From Cenococcum geophilum 1.58 (taxonomy: Eukaryota; Ascomycota; Dothideomycetes; Gloniales; Gloniaceae), in assembly GCA_001692895.1 (NCBI GenBank), contig KV748188.1, positions 1,240,001 through 1,304,000 on the forward strand: a stretch of DNA of 64,000 nt, written 5' to 3'. The notes below the pieces were generated by a model, which had not been told where the DNA came from, searched no databases, and saw only the letters and a program-made list of their open reading frames with translations. A program made the position numbers and the translations under genes. Positions 21,825-33,380 of the stretch are shown here, piece after piece; position 1 is the stretch's first letter; every line of letters begins with the position of its first letter.

Positions 21825-24045
21825 CTACAGCCTGACAAACCCTACTGCTACTCCAACGAGCCCTAACACCGCGGTCTCCCACACACCTCCATTCCCAGTC
21901 CATCCTGGCACAGGCCGACCACCCGCCCCTGAATGTTTCGTCGCACTTGCACTCGCCTTCGCCGCCTCGCTGGAGCTTGCTGCCACTGCCGCACTGACAC
22001 TGGCTGCGGACGCACTAGATGCAGAGGCTGAAGATGCAAGCACGCTGCTCGTTAGCTGTGCCAGCATCGCTGTAGCCGGCGTGAAGCCTGAGCTCCAAGC
22101 CAGACAGGCCGTGGGGAGCGCAAAAGTTGTAGACAGCAACGTCGTAGAGGTTCCAAATGCGACATTTGGGAGCGGGTTTATAGCCACCTCGAAATTCCCA
22201 CCGAAAGCGACGCCGATTTCTACGGCGGGCTCGATGAGAGTGAGGTCGCCCATCTGGGCTAAGAGTTCAGTGAGCGTCGCGGAGGAGACGCTGTTATCTG
22301 TTGGGAGCGTTGCATTGGTAGAATTTAGGGGTACACAGGAAGCGTCTGTGTGGGATTGAGGTGATATGACTGCAGAGACGGATGGCAGGTCCAGGAATAT
22401 GGCCGCCTGGACGGTAAAATCGTCACCGTTGAAGCTAAAACCGATGGGAATGGCAGGACGGAGTGCGTTTCGAACGGTGAGCGTAATGTCGGTTGTATTG
22501 GCTTGGAAGGGAAGTGCAGTAATGGTTGCAGCGTCACTGCTCATAGATTAGTTATTATCTGGAGCGGCTCATTTCAGGGAACGTACAAGCCTTTCACAGA
22601 GGAATTTGAGAGATCGCCAAAGTCGACGTTCACATAAGAGCCGGTAGGTACCTGATTAACACAATAAGCGACCAATAGCGGAAAGAGCCAATCAGACAGT
22701 GGACAGACCTGGATATCGAAGCCATAGGTAAATTCAACGCCTCCGCTAATTTGAAACTGGGCAATGATCGAAGGCGTAAAAGTAATGCCTGCCCGTCCGA
22801 GTCCAGGAATCTAAATCGAATTAAGATTAGTGAAGTTTTCGGCATTATATATAGGTGTGATCTATACCACAAACCCAACGATAGGGATGCTGAATAAATC
22901 ATGCGAGTACGTCGCAGTTCCTGAGGGTATTGAAATCAACTCTATATGGGCCGAAACTCCATTTGCTTGTAGTTGCACATTGCCACCGCTGATGAAATCG
23001 AACGGAGTTCCATCAAATGGGTTGATATCAATCTTAAAAGTCCCCTGAGTTAAGACTAGCTGCCCTGTCGTGGTGCAGTTCTTGCAGCCAATATTTACAG
23101 GTACTTTCTGTATTTGCTCGATTGGAAAGTGGAAGGTAGAATTGAGTATCTGGGTCGCAAGATTGATGCTGAGTGAAGTGGCCGTGGCCGATGAAGTAGG
23201 AATGGTAATAGTAGGCACCGATACGGCGGAGTATATTGTTGGAACTGAAGTAGCTGTATGCGAAGCCGTGGAAATTGTTTGGGCTGTAATAACGGCTGTA
23301 GTAGTACTAGGAGCATTCTGCCTGCGAAGAATGTTGCTACGGCGGCGGAATGAATGCGGTTCGCCAGTATACCCAAAGTCAATATCAAAAGTACGAAAGG
23401 CCTGCTTCCAAGGCGTCCGCGAAGCTTGCATCACTAGCGAAGACCCATCATCCGATAGAGTGATTCCATCGATTCTGTTTGACGTGAGTTATTATATAAT
23501 TCGACAGGACAAGATATTAGGAAGCAAGGTTTAGACAGGGCTTACTTAAAGACCGAGCGACCCTCTTCACTGTTGCAGGTGATATGTGAGGTAATCGCAT
23601 ATGAGCCATTCTCATGATGACATGCATGTCGAACAGCCTCCGCTCCAGACTTGTTTTCGAAGCTTAGTTTGATGGCCGAATCTGTGCACTCAACACCATT
23701 TAGATGGTGCTCAATATCTTCTAACACAAGAATGGGAACATCCGATTCAATCCGGACACGTGATGCAAACACCGATTCGCCTCCGTACGTGTTTTCAACT
23801 ATCTCAGTTGTCAGCATAATATAGAATAATGACAAGATATGCTTACATTCGGTGTATACTAAGTTGGCAGCAAACGTTCTTCGGATTTCCTGGTCTCGTC
23901 GAAGGAGATCAGACTGTCTTGAGGCAGCTCTGAGCTGACGGTGCGGTATATTTGGTTCTTCTTGCACTGGCGTACAAGAGACAAGGCTTCCCCACTGTCC
24001 TAAGAAGAGAAGAATGAAGATGATGTGCCAATCCAGGGTCGCCAT
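21825..24045 (-). CDS. Secreted, probably GPI-anchored surface protein of unknown function
   Basis: Six minus-strand exons (24045-23847, 23798-23546, 23474-22868, 22810-22709, 22651-22587, 22536-21825) join in frame to 645 residues; introns are 48-71 bp. The start at 24045 is preferred over 24084 because it places a signal peptide (MATLDWHIIFILLFLGQWGS, cleaved near SCTP) at the N-terminus. The middle has paired cysteines (GCKNCTTTGQLVL) and several N-glycosylation sequons. A Ser/Ala-rich stalk leads to a small-residue site and a hydrophobic tail (AVLGLVGVAVGFVRL), typical of GPI attachment. The layout resembles fungal GPI proteins annotated with DUF7029/DUF7223, a tentative link from memory. 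A role at the cell wall or surface is inferred from architecture only. Confidence 0.75.
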
Positions 24046-25696
24046 GGAGAACAAGACAGTAAGAGAGGAAGAAATAACAGTCATTAATCCTACAGTAATA
24101 TGGAAAGATACGGAACTGGTTAGTGAAGAATCTGAGGAAGGATGCGATCTCGACGTCTTTAATCTATATGATCGGGTTGTGCATTGATATGGAATGAAAG
24201 CAGTTTCGCACTAAGGTGGGAATATCCAGTCTCAATGTGTGATGCTAGGAAATTGAATGGTTGCTGGGCTATAGAAAAAGGATTATAGTACATGCTTTGT
24301 GGCATGAATTTGATGGTAACTCGGTCTCATGAAACAAATTCGTGGCATGCGGCACAGCACATGATGCTTGAGGATCACCACTGCAGGTACCAGCGCCCCA
24401 AACGATTGTACTGTGCAATTGAGGCAGAAGGGAGCTGTCAGCCTTGGGGGATCACCGTAGGGTGCTATTCGTCTCAAGGATGCTGTGTTAACCTGAAGGG
24501 GCAGGAAAACTGGGGGATTGAGGCTTCAAACGACGTGCACTACCACAACGGAGGTTGCAAAAGGAAAAAAAGGGCTCAGCTATCTTCTAGGGATGTTACT
24601 AGCAACACCCATGGTGTCCTAGTAAAATCTGCTGATGCTATCTGGGGACCGTGGCTATGGCCGCTCTCGAACGCAATATATGCATGCAGCTATCCGTGCC
24701 TCCCCCAAAGACCGCAGAGTTCGTTCCCCTCGGCCATGCGTTCCCACCAGGAAGTAACGGCGCTAAATGATCTAAAAGGCGTTACTATATATGGCCATTT
24801 GATACGGAGGTTTGGATTATGCTCAATAGATTTTCTTGCGATTAGGTTGACCATCTCGCTGCCTTTCTCGGCTGTAAGATTGAAGTACCTACCCAAGATG
24901 CAACCAGACCCCACGCGATTGCAGTGACTGAAGCTTTGACGCAAAGCAAGCTCGGATGTGAATATCAGGAAAGGCAACGCGTAACGGGAAATCGGGAAAT
25001 CGATAGAGGAGGCTTCAACATCCCAGGATCCCGCGCACAGCGCGCGGCTGGAAGCGTTTGTCCAACAGGGCGAGGCCTTTGCGCCGCAGAAGTGCGTTTC
25101 TTCACACCTTCACCTTGAGATGCTGCAATGCATGCAATATTAATCAACAAGAATGCTGACCACCCCAAAGCGCGCGCGTCAAGGCCGCCTTGAGGGCAGT
25201 GAGAAGTTTGGAAGGAACGTGCTGGTGGTGTTGATCTTGCAGATAGAACGGGAGAGCTCGCCGCTTTCAGCCGTGGTCTTTGGTGCCATTTGCTTCATTA
25301 GGATCAGCACGCTCCTATGGCTCCCTGTTAAGAAACTCTGGCGGTCTCATGTAGGCTTCGTGGGGTGGGTTCACAAGTCTGGGGATCAAAGCTTTGCGCA
25401 TTTTGTTTCAGCCTCCAAGAAATCCTGGGAGTTGTTCAATTGCCAAGGCTATCTCGCCATCTTGCCAGGTCACAGCAAGGGATCAATTTGAGCCCGAATA
25501 GCAGCTACTGTTGTCTAATTATATCTACGGTTGCTGGAGTCATGCATGTGCAAACCCAATACTCCGCTATTTGGAACATTCCTTGGTATCTTTATCAAAA
25601 TACAGCCCAAGTGGCGCAGCGGTCCGCTGCAAAGTGGAAGCCCAATGTTACTCACGCACAGCCAGAAATTCCAACCAAAAGTTTTACAAAACATAG
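24046..25696. other. Intergenic region; promoter of the GPI-type gene, no gene recognised
   Basis: 1.65 kb between two minus-strand genes. Open frames exist on the plus strand (for example 24292-24927, 211 codons). They lack recognisable domains, have Cys/His/Trp-rich random-looking composition and overlap frames on the other strand. I do not call them genes. Confidence 0.45.
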
Positions 25697-27851
25697 TTAC
25701 ATGAACGCTCCAGTACTTCTGCTCCCGCCTTTCTCAATATCTTTGCCATGCGTGTCGTAACGGTCGTCATCGTCAGTGTCGTCATCCCGCCTCTGCCCCG
25801 GCCTTCTAGACTCGAACGCGAACTCAGGTAAACTGGTCTCAGATGGTACGGTAGCCAGCCCTCCAGCACTGGGAGAAAGCGTACCAGGGTTCGGGCGCCG
25901 GCTCGGCCTCTGCCACTCCTCTTCCGTGTCGGAGTAATCTGGCGGCGTGTTGAAGTCGGGTACAGCTAGCCTGTTCTGAGAGTCACCCTTGACTAGGCCG
26001 AGCCGCTCTTCTTCCGTCGCCCTACCCACTTGATGCGTATGTTCTTTACTCGACTTCCTTGACGAGAAGCTTAGGGCGCCTCGAGATTGCGGCCGGCCCG
26101 ATCCACTGCCTCCCCCCGTACTGTCCCCTCTATTCCGATTGAAGACATTCTGGAAAGAGAATTGTCGTTTCGCCGTGTGAGGGGGTGGTTTGGGAGGGGC
26201 AAGCGTGTCCCGTGACTCCGCTCTGTCTTCCTCGACTCTAGGCGCCCAATGAATGGCAGGCCCGTGCGGCTTATAGTTTGTGTCTTCATCCGTGTCTCTT
26301 CGCAGCCCAGGAGGCAGTCCATACACATGAGAACTCGGATCCACAATATCTGCTGATCGGGGTGGGTTTTCTAGGCTGAGCCCAGTCAGTGGAACGGGAG
26401 ATATTGGAGCATGAGATGCCTGAGATCGTCTAGAGCGCAGCCGAGTAAAAAAGCCAGGATGGATATCGTCATCGTCACTGGTCGGGTCATTCTCGCTGGG
26501 AAATCGAGACATGCCAAGCGGTGGATGAATCGTCTTTTGTCGTTGCAAGGTGCTGTTGCGTCCTGGGTCAATAATTGTTTTCCGTCTGCGTAGGCCATCC
26601 CATTCCACCGTTTCATTTTCGCCAATTGGCTCCATTTTCTCTTCTTGGAGTCTCTTGGCCTCCAAGGCTTGCTTCTCTTGTCGTGCCATTGAGAGCGAGC
26701 GAAGGATTGCACCACCGCCACGAATAGTGTCTGCTCTTGGTTCATACTCTGGCTCTTCCTGTTCGGCCACAGTACGGACCTGGTCGAGGTCTCCACTGAA
26801 TACGGCAGCATCTGGAACATCCTTGGCTGATTTGGAGAGCTGGAGTAATATGACACCAGCACAGATCTGCAGAAATCCCATGATAACGGTTGTAATTGTG
26901 GCAGCAGTTCCTTTGAAGCCCTGGAAGAGAATTGCGGAAGTAACAATGGTCGAGCTAGTGAAAAAGACATAGTAGGTGGGTGTAACGAGAGCAGCGTTAA
27001 AAAGATTGAGCGCTTTCTATTTAAACACATCCGTTAATAAACTACTGGTGTCTTACATGGGGAGGGATCCTACTTACGTTAAGGTATATAATCTCAGTGA
27101 CCAGGGTGGTGATCACGAATACCAGGAGAACGTAGAGAAACCACTGGTTGAACTGTGGCTTTCCGGCGATTTGAGCAACAATAGCAGCTCCCAGACCTTG
27201 CGTGGCTACGACGCTCAAGCCTCCAATGAGACTGCAGATGCTGAGGTAGACCATCATAGATTTCTTTCCGTATCTTGGCCCGGCCCACAAAGCAATGAAA
27301 ATACATCCAATAATAACCACTCCGGCGTAGCTAAGGAATCCCGGAGCAATGACTAGATGCTTCATATCCTGAATGTCGGAGACTGCGGACTGGCTTGGTG
27401 CGTTGATGACGATAACAACGGATCCAATAATACAGTTGAAGCATCCAACCTTTCCCACGAAGCTCAAACGTTCTTTTAAAAAGATGGCAGACAAAATAGT
27501 AGTGACCACGACCGACAAAGCCCCCAACGGTGTAACCAGGATGGCGTCCACAAAAGCATATGCCACAAAATTGCATATCTCCCCAATTATCATTAAAGTC
27601 ATGCCGGACCACCACCAAGCATTCTTGAGGTAGCCGTAGCCTTCTCCAGCCTCTTCGTTGTACTTTAAGTTTGCCTTCAGCAACCCTAGCTTCTTGAGAA
27701 CGAATGAAACTCCTATGAACAGCCCCGATGATATAGCTAGTATTAAGCCGACGACTTTGTAGATAGGAGGTCTCCCGGAGGAGGCGGCTGGGGCTCCGGA
27801 TCGAGCATAGAGATTGTGTGCCGCAACCAGGAGGTCACTCGTGGTATCCAT
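25697..27851 (-). CDS. NIPA-like magnesium transporter
   Basis: Member of the NIPA (DUF803) family of Mg2+ permeases in the drug/metabolite transporter superfamily. Two minus-strand exons, 27851-27078 and 27016-25697, are separated by a 61 bp GTAAGT...TAG intron and encode 697 residues. The start MDTTSDLL at 27851 is preferred to the in-frame Met at 27947, since the first membrane helix follows soon after (YKVVGLILAISSGLFIGVSF). Family hallmarks are KKLGLLKAN, WWWSGMTLMIIGEICNF, AYAFVDAILVTPLGALSVV and the LKERLSFVGKVGC loop. About nine membrane segments lie in the first 320 residues. The remaining 370 residues are a hydrophilic, acidic and Ser/Pro-rich cytosolic tail, usual in filamentous fungi. 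Ion specificity is inferred from the family. Confidence 0.92.
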
Positions 27852-28642
27852 TGTGCAGGAGGGTATATCGAGAATCCACAGGAGTGTGGGAGTTGCGGTC
27901 CTATCGAAAGTAATATCGATGGGTGTTGAGAGCCCTCCTAATAACACTATATAACTGAAAACGAGTGACGGGAAGATGGAAGGTGAAGAGCTACAAGAAT
28001 TTTAACCGCGGAGGACGCATGGGAAGCAGGACATCCCTAGGTCTCAGCCGAAAAAGTGGTAGGTGGTAGGTGGCGTCCTTGGTAACGGGGGCGAGACGGA
28101 TGGCGAAGTTGTGGAAGTGTTTTGAGGAATGCTATCTGAACGGCACCGTAGCAGAATATATGATTACTACTTGCGGAAGTCCAGAGGGTTAAGACTGAGT
28201 GAGGGGATTGGAGCTCAACGGCGAAAAACGCAATTGTCGTCTGGGGGTCGAGATTGTTGTGGAAACGAGGCGCAACAACCTGACGATAAGAAAACAGAGC
28301 TAACTTTTGCTACGAACTCGAATTTCAGATTCAAAACTTCGCAAAGTGCAGAGAGAATAAGTGGTGCAGATATGAATTTTGTAGAGTGAACAAAGTGTCG
28401 TGTCCGAGGTTGGAGCGGTGTTTTCGTTCCTTGCTTCTCCGTGTCTGGCCACCAGACACTACTCTTTGTGTCTCATATCCTGTCGCTGCCCCTGCCCCCT
28501 GCGCTGCCCCTGGGATTGCGCGTTAGCCACGCATTTTGATATCGCTTGACAGCGCTGAAGCACACACTCAGCGCGAACAACTTCAGATCTGTAGAGACGG
28601 CACTTATCCACCAATCGTGAAGCTGGAGTTTCTGGCCCTTCC
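27852..28642. promoter_or_regulatory. Divergent promoter region NIPA-like transporter / COG4
   Basis: 791 bp between two divergent starts. A pyrimidine-rich tract (CTGCCCCTGCCCCCTGCGCTGCCCC, about 28487-28512) lies roughly 130 bp upstream of the COG4 start. No specific factor site is assigned. Confidence 0.45.
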
Positions 28643-31104
28643 ATGGACGTATACGAAAATAGCGACCGCCACAATGGTCACGACATCTTCGCCGCTAGCT
28701 CTGTGGCTGATATTCAAGCCACACTGGCAGGCCTCAATCAACAAGAAGCTTCCGTAACGGCCAGACTCAACTCTCTTATAGCATCACAAAAGGACCTCTC
28801 ACGCGAACTTGGCCGCCTCGACCTCCTACGTGCCCATTTAGGTTCACAGGCTGTGAGTACTCGAGCTATCAGCAATGGCATGCTCTCCGACGCTGCCTCC
28901 ACCGCCAACCGCATCTCCGGAGCCGTCAAAAGGCTAGATCGGGAACAGTCGAATGTGAGGGCAACACTGGAAGTGGTTGAGCAGGTTGCGGAATTGAAAG
29001 CATGCGTTCTTGGCGTACATGGGTCGATGGGAGCACCTCAGGACTGGGAAACAGCTGCGGGCTACCTCAGCCGTGCATCTAAAATCCCTGCCGAGGTAAT
29101 CAATGGTAGCTTTGCTGAAGAGATCGTGCCAACTGCAGAAATCCCTGACCCTCCAAGGGCAACATTGGATTCTGCAGCCGAATCACTTTGTGGTCTGTTT
29201 TTGCGAGAGTTTGAAAAAGCGGCAAAAGAAGCAGACGGGGCTAGAGTTACGAGATTCTTCAAGTTGTTTCCCTTAATAGGGAGGTCAGACGTAGGGCTGG
29301 ACGCATATGGACGTTACGTTTGCCATGGAGTAGCTTCAAGGGCGCGGACGAATCTTAACTCTGGGTCTAATGCTCAGAGAAAGGAAGGGTTCTTCTACGG
29401 GAATACCTTGACGAAACTGTTTGAGCATATCGCTCAGATCGTGGATGGCCACGAGCCTTTGGTTGGGCGACACTATGGAGCCGGTATGATGGTAAAAGTC
29501 ATAGAACGTCTGCAGATTGAGGCAGACGTCCAGGGTGGAATTATCCTCGATACTTGGCATGACGAGCGGACCATCGATCGAAAATTAACTGACATCAAGT
29601 CGTATGCTTTCTCATTTCTCGTCCAAAGCTTTTTGCCTGCGCAAAAGCCCAGCGCAGGAACTCCACGATCCAGCTCACCTGCAAAGAAAGATTCTGCTGC
29701 TGGTCGCTCAAGCGAGGATGAAGGCGTTGATATGAAAGAAGTCGATGGGTTACTTGGAGAGGCAGCGCTGATGCTTGGGCGATGGGCACTGTATTCGCGA
29801 TTTCTTGCATCTAAATGCGCAGTAAGTTATGATTGAAGAAGCACGTATTCATTTACTCACTATCACAGCCTCAAGAATCAGATGCTACATTTGGAAGCGA
29901 TCAGCACAGCCTAACAATGCCACAATTTCTCTCGAGCAGCAATCTATATAAAAAAGTTTCCAAGAATCTTGTCGAGCCTTTCAATGTCATGACCACTTTC
30001 TTCTTTCGACGTTCAGTAGAGAAGGCGTTTCAACTTGACGAATCCCCTTCAGATCTAAATCTGAACCCAAACAAACCTCTTGGCGCAAACCCGCCATTCA
30101 TCACTTCTGCCGTTGACGATGTCATGTACATCGTGAATCAGGTTCTGCAACGCTCACTAGCTACATCACAACGAGCAGTGGTGTCAAGCGTCGTGCCTAC
30201 CATTGGACGTGTGCTTGGCTCTGATTTTGTGGGCATGATACAAAGGAAGATGCGGGACGAAAGCTACCCCAAGCCGGTTATCCAAGGAGGGTTACCGCCC
30301 GAGGACAAAGTAATTGCCTTCCTCGTCCTCATTAACAACCTCGATATTGCTACGGATTACATCAAGCGGATCGTAGAAACCCAGGTCGGTACGCAGAAAA
30401 AGGTTGCAGGCGATGAATCAAGCAATTCAAACGCTCCCCTGAACGATCTATTCCCATTCGGCCATGACGCAACCTTTGTAGAAAACACCCTCAAGGCTAT
30501 GGAACACAGCTTCTCCTCGAAGACCGGCGAACTGCTCAACGATAGTGTTTCTGTGGCGTTCCACCGGGTCCTGGAGCCTCGGATCCGGCCAATTCTCGCT
30601 GAGGCCTTCCGCGACATCGACTACGCGCCCAGTAATTCGGAAGATGCTAACATTGTCCAGAACGATGAGGAGTCTCCTGAAGGCGACGATGCCGATCTCG
30701 TGAAAGCTCGTTTTGACCGAGGCTGGGGTGCCCTGACTCGGCCCATAAAGCGTATTCTGACGCCTGCCAACTTTGACAGATTGCTGGTAACTGCTACAAC
30801 CTACCTAAGCAACGCGCTCGAGAAGCGTATCCGGAGCTACTACGGCCGCGTCAACGAGCTCGGCGCTGTGCGACTCGAACGTGATGTTGCTGGTATTATA
30901 AACGCGGCGGTTGCTGGTGGGAAGTACGGCTTGCGAGATTCGTTTGCCAGATGCACGCAGATGACGCTCATCATGAACATGGAAGAGGATGAGTGGGAAG
31001 AAGCTGTTAGGGAAGAAGTAGCGAAGGAAGCTGGTATTGTGTGGGTCTTGGATACGGAGGATAGGAGAAGAGCTAGGGCTATCGTAAAGGATAGAGCTGG
31101 ATGA
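28643..31104 (+). CDS. COG4: Conserved oligomeric Golgi complex subunit 4
   Basis: Lobe-A subunit of the COG tethering complex, which captures retrograde vesicles at the Golgi and binds SNARE/SM proteins. Exons 28643-29821 and 29869-31104 flank a 47 bp intron (GTAAGT...CACAG) and encode 804 residues. An N-terminal coiled coil (residues about 20-115) contains SRELGRLDLLRAHLGSQ and RLDREQSNVRATLEVVEQV. The COG4 helical-rod region follows with QDWETAAGYLSRA, FFKLFPLIGRSDVGLDAYGRYV and GRHYGAGMMVKVIERLQIEAD. The C-terminal legs contain FFFRRSVEKAFQLDE and a final EEDEWEEAVREEVAKEAGI helix. A Ser/Pro/Lys-rich insert at about 330-360 is a non-conserved loop. No defects are seen. Confidence 0.93.
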
Positions 31105-31277
31105 GCAGAAGCGTTGCCAAGAACACTATTATTTACTATAACACCTGGTTCGCTTTGGAGAATACTTTAACAACTTCCCGATACTAAAGACGCTCCTGAT
31201 CTCCTAATCTCCGGTAATATCACCTAGTGCTCCTCACCCCTGGCTTTAACCTTCCTTCAAACTACCCTTTTTCTCTC

Positions 31278-32852
31278 CTATGACACCTCCTTTAACCCAC
31301 TCCAAAGATTATTAAACCCCTCGGCCCAACTCGGATGCGCAAACACCATCTCCCTCAGCGTCTTCCAACCCACTCCACCCACCATGGCCATCTGCACGAC
31401 TGCCATCATCTCCCCGGCCTCGGGCCCGACGGCCGAGAAGCCCAGGATGAGCCCTGTATCGCCGTCCACAACCGCCTTCAGCATCCCACGCGTCTCGGCC
31501 GTCTCGAGCGCGCGCGCCACCCATGACAGAGGCATCGAGGCCACCGTGACGCGGCGGCCCGGCGGCACCTCGGCTGCATGCAGCCCGACATGCGCGACCT
31601 GCGGGTCCGTGTAGCAGACGTAGGGGATCGTGGGCGCGCGCGCCTGCGTCGTGTGCGGTGTCCCCTGGCCCTTCGCTGCCGCGCTCGCGATCAGGTTGTC
31701 CCTAATGATGCGGAAGTCGTCGTACGAGACGTGAGTGAAGGCGGGCCCGCCGTGCACGTCGCCCATGGCGTAGACGCCTGGCGCGGAGGTCTCGAGAGTA
31801 GGCGACACGACGATGTGGCCGCGGGAATCAACCTCAACCCCCGCAGCGGAGAGATTCAGCATGTCGGTGTTCGGGGTGCGGCCGGCGGCCAGGAGGAGGT
31901 GCGAGCCCCTGAGCGTCTGGGTCGCGCCGTCCCCCGCCCTCACGGTGAGGGCGATGGGGGCCGCGGGCTCGGACGCGACGGACACGGCGGCCGTGGATAG
32001 CAGCACTTCAATCCCGTCCTCGCGCAGGATCTCCAGCACGCAGTCCGCGATCTCCGGGTCCTCGCGCGGCAGCACGCGCGGCGCGCGCTGCACGACCGTG
32101 ACCCGCGCGCCCAGCCGCCTGAACAGCTGCCCGAACTCTAGCCCGATGTACCCGCCGCCCAGCACGACGAGATGGTCCGGCACAGCGCCCAGCTCCTGCA
32201 CGCTCATCGAGTCGAGCACGCGGTCCGCAGGCACATCCTCCAGCCCACGCAGCGCCGGCCGCGCCGGCCGCTCGCCCGTGTTGACGAAGACCAGCTCCGC
32301 GCTGAGTTGCACCTCCTCCTCACCGCCGCCGCCCTCGTTCTTCCGCACCTTCACCGTCCGCGGCCCCACGAACGCGGCCTCGCCCATCACGACCTCCACA
32401 CCCGCGGCGGCGGTGCGCTTCTCGCTCCCTTGGCGGAAGCTCGCGACGATGTCGCGCTTGCGCTGCCGCACGCGCCGCATGTCAACTGTGATGCCACCGT
32501 CGCAGTGCACGCCGTACTCGGCGCCGCGGCGCGCGAGGTACGCGACGCGCCCGCTCGCGATCATCGTCTTGGTCGGCGTGCAGCCCTCGTTGACGCAGCA
32601 GCCGCCGATGTGGGCGCGGTCGACGAGGCAGGTCTTGCGGCCTGCGGCGGCGAAGGCGGACGCAAGAGGCGTGCCTGATTGGCCGGAGCCGAGGATTAGG
32701 ACGTCATAGTGGGTTTTGGGGGAAGGCATTGTTGTTGTTATTATGAGCGGTCTTCTTGTTGTTGGGGGGAGAGGGGGATGGAGATGGGGAGATGGGCTGA
32801 TGTTGGCTTTGAGGTTGAGGTGGCGGAGGAGCTGAGACGCGCGATTGAGCAT
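31278..32852 (-). CDS. Class I pyridine nucleotide-disulfide oxidoreductase (mercuric/lipoamide reductase-like)
   Basis: Single-exon FAD enzyme of 524 residues. The first Rossmann motif VLILGSGQSGTPLASAFAAAG is at residues 51 onward. The redox-active pair lies in GGCCVNEGCTPTK (Cys86 and Cys91). Further motifs are the NAD(P)H fold VVLGGGYIGLEFGQLF, the second FAD site PGVYAMGDVHGG and the dimerisation domain with HPSWAE (the His-Glu pair of this class). No mercury-specific C-terminal Cys pair is seen, so mercuric reductase activity is unlikely; the substrate is unknown. The first Met gives a basic leader that could target mitochondria; an alternative start at 32729 gives MPSPKTHYDV directly. 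The gene is strikingly GC-rich compared with its neighbours and intronless, so horizontal origin is possible but unproven. Confidence 0.85.
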   Translation of the reverse strand: MLNRASQLLRHLNLKANISPSPHLHPPLPPTTRRPLIITTTMPSPKTHYDVLILGSGQSGTPLASAFAAAGRKTCLVDRAHIGGCCVNEGCTPTKTMIASGRVAYLARRGAEYGVHCDGGITVDMRRVRQRKRDIVASFRQGSEKRTAAAGVEVVMGEAAFVGPRTVKVRKNEGGGGEEEVQLSAELVFVNTGERPARPALRGLEDVPADRVLDSMSVQELGAVPDHLVVLGGGYIGLEFGQLFRRLGARVTVVQRAPRVLPREDPEIADCVLEILREDGIEVLLSTAAVSVASEPAAPIALTVRAGDGATQTLRGSHLLLAAGRTPNTDMLNLSAAGVEVDSRGHIVVSPTLETSAPGVYAMGDVHGGPAFTHVSYDDFRIIRDNLIASAAAKGQGTPHTTQARAPTIPYVCYTDPQVAHVGLHAAEVPPGRRVTVASMPLSWVARALETAETRGMLKAVVDGDTGLILGFSAVGPEAGEMMAVVQMAMVGGVGWKTLREMVFAHPSWAEGFNNLWSGLKEVS

Positions 32853-32872
32853 TGAAAGAGGGGAAGGAGAAG

Positions 32873-32906
32873 CAAGGAGAGGAGAGGAGAGGAGAGGAAA
32901 GGAGAG
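32873..32906. repeat. GGAGA microsatellite in the 5' region of the reductase gene
   Basis: Tandem GGAGA/AGGAG pentamers (about six units) lie just upstream of the first Met of the reductase. They form a purine tract, which reads as a pyrimidine tract on the transcribed strand. Repeat number is likely variable. Confidence 0.75.
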
Positions 32907-33380
32907 GCAATTAACCTACCCGGCAATTGAACTTACGTAGAGAATGAGTGGCTAGCTAAGGCGTTGAGAATGGGTGCATGTTGATTACTGAGGGGCTGTA
33001 GGACGCGATTCCGCTTTTTGCACGCCGCTGAACTTTGTCCCCATATATGACCTGCAGCGCTTGGCATAAGCTTTACCCAATTAATCTCAGCTTTGAGTAG
33101 GGCGGCCATTTAGCGCTAAGATGACTAAAACCGTCTAAGTGCTTTATTCATCCAAAGTTTATAGTTGCATAATCTCAATTGCCTTAATGCCTTCTCTAGT
33201 CCCGCTACTCCGTAAGAGTCTCTAGTATTAAATAACTACCATCTCTGCATGAGCTTCAGAAGATCACCGAAGAAGCTCACATATAAATCCACGTACCGTA
33301 GATTTCGACTTTTTAGTACACTCAACACCTATCCCTTGTCACCATCATTACCATTCCAGTCGATCATTGTCGTGGACGTC
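32907..33380. promoter_or_regulatory. Divergent promoter region reductase / NLR
   Basis: The region contains an in-frame upstream Met at 33249 that could extend the NLR by 44 residues. I prefer 33381 because the extension is Ser/Tyr/Arg-rich with no feature. No other element is assigned. Confidence 0.4.

Noticed and set aside
24292..24927. 211-codon open frame on the plus strand
   Set aside because: No recognisable domain, random-like composition, overlapping frames on the other strand, and promoter position of the GPI-type gene. Kept only as an intergenic note.
31335..32709. Several long plus-strand frames opposite the reductase
   Set aside because: Antisense shadows of a GC-rich gene; the minus frame carries the full set of FAD/NAD and Cys motifs.
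33249..33380. Upstream in-frame Met for the NLR
   Set aside because: Would add 44 residues of Ser/Tyr/Arg-rich sequence with no domain; the second Met (MPPKKS) fits better. Not excluded.
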